A DNA stretch of 64,000 bases from Paracoccus albicereus. Its GTDB lineage: Bacteria > Pseudomonadota > Alphaproteobacteria > Rhodobacterales > Rhodobacteraceae. The number at the start of each line of letters is the position of its first letter. Position 1 is the stretch's first letter. The stretch covers positions 248,001 through 312,000 of the forward strand of contig NZ_JAKZEU010000005.1 of the NCBI RefSeq assembly GCF_024359525.1, given 5' to 3'. The notes below the pieces were generated by a model. That model searched no databases. It worked only from the letters and a program-made list of their open reading frames with translations, and had not been told where the DNA came from. Of this stretch, positions 59,710 to 64,000 are shown in pieces. The position numbers and the translations under genes were made by a program.

Positions 59710-60347
59710 GTGGCGGGATCGAGCGTCGCCGGGATCAGCCCGCGCAGCGCATTGCCCATATAAAGCGCGCCGTCATCCAGATCGTCGGGATAAAGCGCGG
59801 CTTCGACTGCCTCGCCACCCGAAATCAGGCTTTCGCGCAGGACACCCGGCAGCAGGCCCGCCGCAAGCCGCGGGGTCAGAAGCTGTCCATCCCGGCTGAG
59901 AAACAGGTTGGTGATCGTGCCTTCGCAGACCTCGCCGGCTTCGTTCAGCAGCAAGGCTTCATCAATGCCGGCGATCAACGCGGCGCGCGCGGCGTCATAG
60001 GCGGGACGGTGCGAGGTCTTGATGCGCAGCCACGGATCGCCACTGCGCAAGCGGACAGAGGCGATCTCGATGCGCCAGAAGGGCGGGTTCGGCGGCAGCG
60101 GGGCGCGGGTCGCGCCGACCCGGCCGGCCGAATCGACGGTCAGACGAAGACGGGTGGTCGCCTCGGGTCGATGCGCCAGGACCGCGGCCACCGCATCCTC
60201 GTCCAGGGGGAAGCCCACGGCCGCGCAGTCGCGACGCAGGCGGGACAGGTGCATCGGCCAGAGGGCGATCGAGCCATCCGGCTCTTGCCGCATCGTCTCG
60301 ATAACGGTCAGCCCGTCGGGGACAGGTTCGCGAATCTGGCTTTCCAC
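59706..60347 (-). CDS. pabC: 4-amino-4-deoxychorismate lyase (class IV aminotransferase)
   Basis: PLP enzyme giving p-aminobenzoate from aminodeoxychorismate, feeding the folate route served by folB/folP. The 213-residue protein shows LIETMRQEPDG-type start, LRLKTSH-like RIKTSHRPAYD with the PLP-binding region, DEALLLNEAGEVCEGTITNLFL and LLPGVLRESL. Two GTG starts are possible: 60347 (VESQIREPV, chosen for family length) and 60362. Either way it overlaps the end of pabB by 40-55 bases, an unusually long overlap. It converges with DUF2937 at a shared CTAG. Confidence 0.88.
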   Translation of the reverse strand: MESQIREPVPDGLTVIETMRQEPDGSIALWPMHLSRLRRDCAAVGFPLDEDAVAAVLAHRPEATTRLRLTVDSAGRVGATRAPLPPNPPFWRIEIASVRLRSGDPWLRIKTSHRPAYDAARAALIAGIDEALLLNEAGEVCEGTITNLFLSRDGQLLTPRLAAGLLPGVLRESLISGGEAVEAALYPDDLDDGALYMGNALRGLIPATLDPAT

Positions 60348-61450
60348 AATGCCTCGTCCCACTCGCCCTCGGCCCGGCTGTCATTGACAATGCCGCCACC
60401 CACGTTCAGCCGCAACCGCCCGGGCGCGGTCATGACCGGCGAACGGATGGCGACGTTGAAGCGCATCGGACCGTCCGGATCGGCCCAGCCGATCGCGCCG
60501 CAATAGATGTCGCGTGGGCCGGATTCCAGTTCGGAAATTATTTCCATCGCGCGCACCTTGGGCGCGCCCGTGATCGAGCCGCAGGGAAACAAGGCGCGAA
60601 CGATCTCTGTCAGCCCGGCATCTTCGGCCAGTTCGCCGCGAACGGTCGAGACCATCTGATGCACGGTCGTGTAGGTTTCGACGGCAAAAAGCTGCGGGAC
60701 ATGAACCGAACCTGCGCGGCAGACGCGGCTGATGTCGTTGCGCAGCAGGTCCACGATCATCAGGTTCTCGGCCAGGTCCTTTTCGGATGTCTTCAGCGCC
60801 TCGACCGCCGCCTCGTCTTCGAGGCTGGCGACATGTCGGGCGCGCGTGCCCTTCATCGGTCGCGTCGCGATCATGCGGTCCGCATCGACGGTGAAGAACA
60901 GTTCCGGGCTTCGCGACAGGATCGGCGTGTCGCCAAGCATGACCAGTGCACCTTCGCCCACCGGCTGACGGGCGGCGAGTGCGGCATAGATCTGCTCGGG
61001 CGTGCCGTCGCACGTCGCCTCCATCGGGAAGGTCAGGTTGATCTGGTAGCAATCGCCCGCCTCGATATAGGCGTGAACCCGCGCAATGGCCGCGTCGTAG
61101 GTGGCGCGATCCCAAAGTGGATCGGGCGTGCCGATCCGTGCCCGTCCGGGCGCAGGCAGTGGCGGCGCAGGCCGGGGTGCATCGTAGATGCCCATCAGGA
61201 TCAGCGGCATGTCGCGGCGGGCCGGCATCAGCGGCGCGAGCTTCGGGGTCAGCGCATAGCCCAGTTCGTAACTGAAACAGCCAGCCAGCCAGAGACCATC
61301 GCGGCGCGCCGCCTCGATCGCGGCGAAGGCGTCCGAAACCTGATCAGGCGTATCGGCCCGGATCACCGCCACCGGATCGGCGAACAAAGTCCCGCAACCG
61401 TCCGGCCCCCGCCCCAGCGGTCCCGTGTCGAACCGAACGCTTCCCCGCAT
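60308..61450 (-). CDS. pabB: Aminodeoxychorismate synthase component I
   Basis: Chorismate-binding enzyme making 4-amino-4-deoxychorismate with a glutamine amidotransferase partner. The 380-residue protein has the chorismate-binding features GDCYQINLTFPM (shared with TrpE), IATRPMKGTRARH, ENLMIVDLLRNDISRVC, VSTVRGEL and LFPCGSITGAPKVRAMEII. It is shorter than E. coli PabB. The start ATG shares one base with the mfd stop (TGATG), so it sits behind mfd. pabA is not in the window. Confidence 0.94.
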   Translation of the reverse strand: MRGSVRFDTGPLGRGPDGCGTLFADPVAVIRADTPDQVSDAFAAIEAARRDGLWLAGCFSYELGYALTPKLAPLMPARRDMPLILMGIYDAPRPAPPLPAPGRARIGTPDPLWDRATYDAAIARVHAYIEAGDCYQINLTFPMEATCDGTPEQIYAALAARQPVGEGALVMLGDTPILSRSPELFFTVDADRMIATRPMKGTRARHVASLEDEAAVEALKTSEKDLAENLMIVDLLRNDISRVCRAGSVHVPQLFAVETYTTVHQMVSTVRGELAEDAGLTEIVRALFPCGSITGAPKVRAMEIISELESGPRDIYCGAIGWADPDGPMRFNVAIRSPVMTAPGRLRLNVGGGIVNDSRAEGEWDEALWKARFANLSPTG

Positions 61451-64000
61451 CAGGCGGCCTTCGCCTCGCGGATCTTCGCGGCCAGATCGCGGGCCAGGCC
61501 GAAGGCGCCCTTGATGCGGTCGGCATCGGCCTTCCATTCGCGCTTGATGACGATCTTGTTGCCGTCGACCTTGGCCTGACCGCGCTGGTCGTTGAGGAAT
61601 TCGACCAGGCCTGCTGGGTTCGGAAACTTGTCGTTGTGGAACTGGATCGTCGCGCCCTTCGGCCCCGCATCCAGACGCGCGATGTTGGCGCGCCGCGCCA
61701 TCGCCTTGATGCGGATCACCAGCAAGAGCGTGTTCACCTCGCGCGGGAGCTTGCCGAACCGGTCGATCAGCTCGGCCGCGAAGCCCTCCAGCTCGACCTT
61801 GGTGGTCAGCTCGGCCAGGCGGCGATAGAGGCCGAGGCGCACGTCCAGATCGGGAATGAAGCTTTCGGGAATGGTGACCGGTACGCCGAGGTTCAGGACC
61901 GGCGCCCATTCGTCTTCGGGCGCGCCCTCGATATCGCCGGATTTCAGCTTCGCGATCGTTTCTTCCAGCATCTGCTGGTACAGTTCGAACCCGACCTCGT
62001 TGATGTGGCCGGACTGTTCCTCGCCCAGCAGGTTGCCCGCGCCGCGCAGGTCGAGGTCTTGGCTGGCCAGGTTAAAGCCGGCACCCAGGCTGTCGAGCGA
62101 GCCGAGGAATTTCAGCCGCCGGACCGCCTGCGGGGTCAGCGGCACGCGGGGCTTGGTGGTCAGGTAGCAATAGGCGCGGGTCTTGGAGCGGCCGACGCGG
62201 CCCCGGATCTGGTAAAGCTGCGCCAGACCGAACATGTCCGCGCGCCAGACGACCATCGTGTTCGCGGTCGGGATGTCGAGGCCGCTTTCCACGATCGAGG
62301 TCGCCAGCAGCACGTCATGGCTGCCGTCGTAGAAGGCGTTCATGCGCTGGTCCAAATCGCCCGCGGCCAGCTGGCCATGGGCGGTGATCGCCTTCAGCTC
62401 GGGGCAGTTCTCGGCCAGCCAGTGTTCCACGTCGGGCAGGTCCGACAGGCGCGGGACGACGAAGAAGCTTTGCCCACCGCGGTATTTCTCGCGCAGCAAG
62501 GCCTCGCGGATCGTGACCGTGTCGAATTCGCTGACATAGGTGCGGATCGCCAGTCGGTCCACCGGCGGCGTGCCGATGACCGACAGGTCGCGCACGCCGG
62601 TCAGCGACAATTGCAGCGTGCGCGGGATCGGCGTCGCGGTCAGCGTCAGCACGTGGATGTCGCTGCGCAGCGCTTTCAGCCGTTCCTTGTGGCCGACGCC
62701 GAAATGCTGCTCCTCATCGACGACCAGCAGGCCGAGACGCTTGAAGCGCACCGACTTGGCCAGCACCGCATGGGTGCCGACGACGATATCGACGCTGCCG
62801 TCGGCCAGCCCCTTGCGGGTCTCTGCAGCCTCCTTGGTCGAGACGAAGCGCGACAGCGGCCGCACGGTGATCGCGGTGCCGCGGAAGCGGTCGGCGAAGG
62901 TGCGGTAATGCTGGCGCGCAAGCAGCGTCGTCGGCGCCACCACCGCCACCTGCCGGCCCGAGGCGGCGGCGACGAAGGCCGCGCGCATCGCCACTTCGGT
63001 CTTGCCGAAGCCCACGTCACCGACGATCAGACGGTCCATGGGTCGGCCCGCGGACAGGTCTTCCAGCACATCCTCGATCGCCGCCGCCTGATCGTCGGTC
63101 TCGGTATAGGGGAAGCGGGCGGCGAAAGCCTGCCAGTCGTGATCCTCGGGCTCCATCACCGGGGCATTGCGCAGTGCGCGTTCGGCCGCGACGCGCATCA
63201 GCTTGTCGGCGACCAGCTTGATGCGTTCCTTCAGACGCGCCTTGCGCGCCTGCCATGCGCCGCCGCCCAGCTTGTCGAGCAGCCCTTCCTCGTGCCCGTA
63301 GCGGCTGAGAAGCTCGATATTCTCGACCGGCAAGTACAGCCGGTCCCCGCCCGCATATTCCAGCGCTACGCAGTCGTGTGGCACACCGGCGGCGGTGATC
63401 GTCTCCAGCCCGGTATAGCGCCCGATCCCGTGTTCGACGTGAACCACCAGATCGCCGGGGCTGAGGGTCTGGGTGTCCTGCAGGAAATTCTCGGCCCGGC
63501 GGCGCTTCTTGGCACCACGGATCAGCCGATCGCCCAGCACGTCCTGTTCGGAAATGACGGCAAGGCCCTTGGCGGTGAAGCCCTCCTCCAGCGGCCAGAT
63601 CGCCAGACCGACCGCGCCCGAACGGTCCGGCAGGTCACGGATGTCGTCGATGGGTTTGGCGTCGGCCAGACCTTCGTCCGCGATCAGACCCGACAGACGG
63701 TCGCGCGCACCTTCGGAAAAGCTTGCGATGACGACGCGGGCGTCCTTGCGCAGCGCCTTCACATGCGCCGCCAGCGCGCCGAAAAGGTTCGCCTTCTCGG
63801 CCTGACGCTCGGGCGCGAAGTTGCGGCCGACGCGACCGCCGGCGTCGAGCACGCCCGGCCCGGTCGGCTGCGGCAGCGCGACAAGCTGGATGGTGCGGTG
63901 GCTGCCAAGCCATTCGGCCCATTCATCCGCTTCGGGGAACATCTGCGCGGGCGCGACCGGTCGGTAGGGGCTGTCGGCGCCCTTGCGGCCCAGCGCCTCT
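61450..64000 (-). CDS. mfd: Transcription-repair coupling factor Mfd (5' end missing)
   Basis: ATP-dependent translocase that removes stalled RNA polymerase and recruits UvrA. The frame is open to the window edge; about 849 of roughly 1150 residues are visible, missing the N-terminal UvrB-like part. Visible landmarks are the RNA polymerase interaction domain (DLVVHVEHGIGRYTGLETI), the Walker A VGDVGFGKTEVAMRAAF, the DEEQ box VVDEEQHFGVGHKE, the RecG-like motifs (TATPIPRTL; IRGRVGRSKTRAYCYL) and the C-terminal D7 region. The start lies beyond 64000. It is followed by the coupled pabB gene. Confidence 0.97.
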   Translation of the reverse strand, partial: EALGRKGADSPYRPVAPAQMFPEADEWAEWLGSHRTIQLVALPQPTGPGVLDAGGRVGRNFAPERQAEKANLFGALAAHVKALRKDARVVIASFSEGARDRLSGLIADEGLADAKPIDDIRDLPDRSGAVGLAIWPLEEGFTAKGLAVISEQDVLGDRLIRGAKKRRRAENFLQDTQTLSPGDLVVHVEHGIGRYTGLETITAAGVPHDCVALEYAGGDRLYLPVENIELLSRYGHEEGLLDKLGGGAWQARKARLKERIKLVADKLMRVAAERALRNAPVMEPEDHDWQAFAARFPYTETDDQAAAIEDVLEDLSAGRPMDRLIVGDVGFGKTEVAMRAAFVAAASGRQVAVVAPTTLLARQHYRTFADRFRGTAITVRPLSRFVSTKEAAETRKGLADGSVDIVVGTHAVLAKSVRFKRLGLLVVDEEQHFGVGHKERLKALRSDIHVLTLTATPIPRTLQLSLTGVRDLSVIGTPPVDRLAIRTYVSEFDTVTIREALLREKYRGGQSFFVVPRLSDLPDVEHWLAENCPELKAITAHGQLAAGDLDQRMNAFYDGSHDVLLATSIVESGLDIPTANTMVVWRADMFGLAQLYQIRGRVGRSKTRAYCYLTTKPRVPLTPQAVRRLKFLGSLDSLGAGFNLASQDLDLRGAGNLLGEEQSGHINEVGFELYQQMLEETIAKLKSGDIEGAPEDEWAPVLNLGVPVTIPESFIPDLDVRLGLYRRLAELTTKVELEGFAAELIDRFGKLPREVNTLLLVIRIKAMARRANIARLDAGPKGATIQFHNDKFPNPAGLVEFLNDQRGQAKVDGNKIVIKREWKADADRIKGAFGLARDLAAKIREAKAA

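Overview
The window is GC-rich chromosomal DNA of an alphaproteobacterium, most probably a member of the Rhodobacterales (Rhodobacteraceae/Paracoccus-like). The evidence is the block ftsQ-ftsA-ftsZ-lpxC-bamD-recN, a DksA that keeps only one of the four zinc-finger cysteines, a short ProS without the editing insertion, SlyX, DUF2937, HdaA, and a VPLPA-type C-terminal sorting signal. The genus is a guess. Coding density is very high: 59 protein genes are listed, two of them cut by the window ends. No rRNA, tRNA, prophage, IS element or CRISPR array was seen, and no gene-free stretch reaches 300 bases.

Layout. 1-553: end of a carboxylate-amine ligase. 756-3780: three-gene valine (isobutyryl-CoA) degradation operon. 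3866-4731: two small exported RcnB-like paralogues. 4754-13710 (minus): envelope and division block ddl-ftsQ-ftsA-ftsZ, then lpxC, bamD, recN. 13840-17976: methyltransferase, divergent gloB, clpA. 18225-23562: complete branched-chain amino-acid-type ABC importer (binding protein, LivG, LivF, LivH, LivM). 23563-30434: CAP lipoprotein, guaA, Tat-exported transglutaminase-like protein, DUF72, a monooxygenase-GNAT fusion, class I aldolase and a low-complexity protein. 30513-35602: pgk, two cyclophilins, and a PPDK-like enzyme with a degenerate ATP-grasp domain. 35884-39778: SleB hydrolase, then folB-folP-glmM. 39847-42900: FAD monooxygenase, dksA, MoxR ATPase, GNAT. 42960-48508: hisC-tyrC, slyX, hisS-hisZ-hisG. 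48509-50105: a repeat-bearing spacer and a GT4 glycosyltransferase. 50219-52313: groESL with promoter and CIRCE operator. 52401-57691 (minus): VPLPA-CTERM protein, ppx, hdaA, AI-2E family permease, bestrophin-like protein. 57827-64000: proS-DUF2937, then pabC-pabB-mfd on minus.

Functional links. Many genes are translationally coupled by ATGA or TGATG overlaps (valine operon, livG-livF, folB-folP, hisC-tyrC, hisS-hisZ-hisG, MoxR-GNAT, proS-DUF2937, mfd-pabB). Folate synthesis appears twice (folB-folP and pabB-pabC). Histidine and tyrosine synthesis sit together with HisS. Strong hairpins mark several transcription-unit ends (after clpA, the transglutaminase, ppiA, the SleB gene, groEL, and between the low-complexity gene and pgk).

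I found no clear new multi-gene system. The most interesting items are four GTACAC boxes at exact 11-base spacing beside a REP-like palindrome (48609-48733), the PPDK-like protein that lost its nucleotide-binding lysine motif, the cysteine/histidine-headed monooxygenase-GNAT fusion, the low-complexity protein at 29763 with CtrA-like half sites upstream, and the EF-hand VPLPA-CTERM protein.
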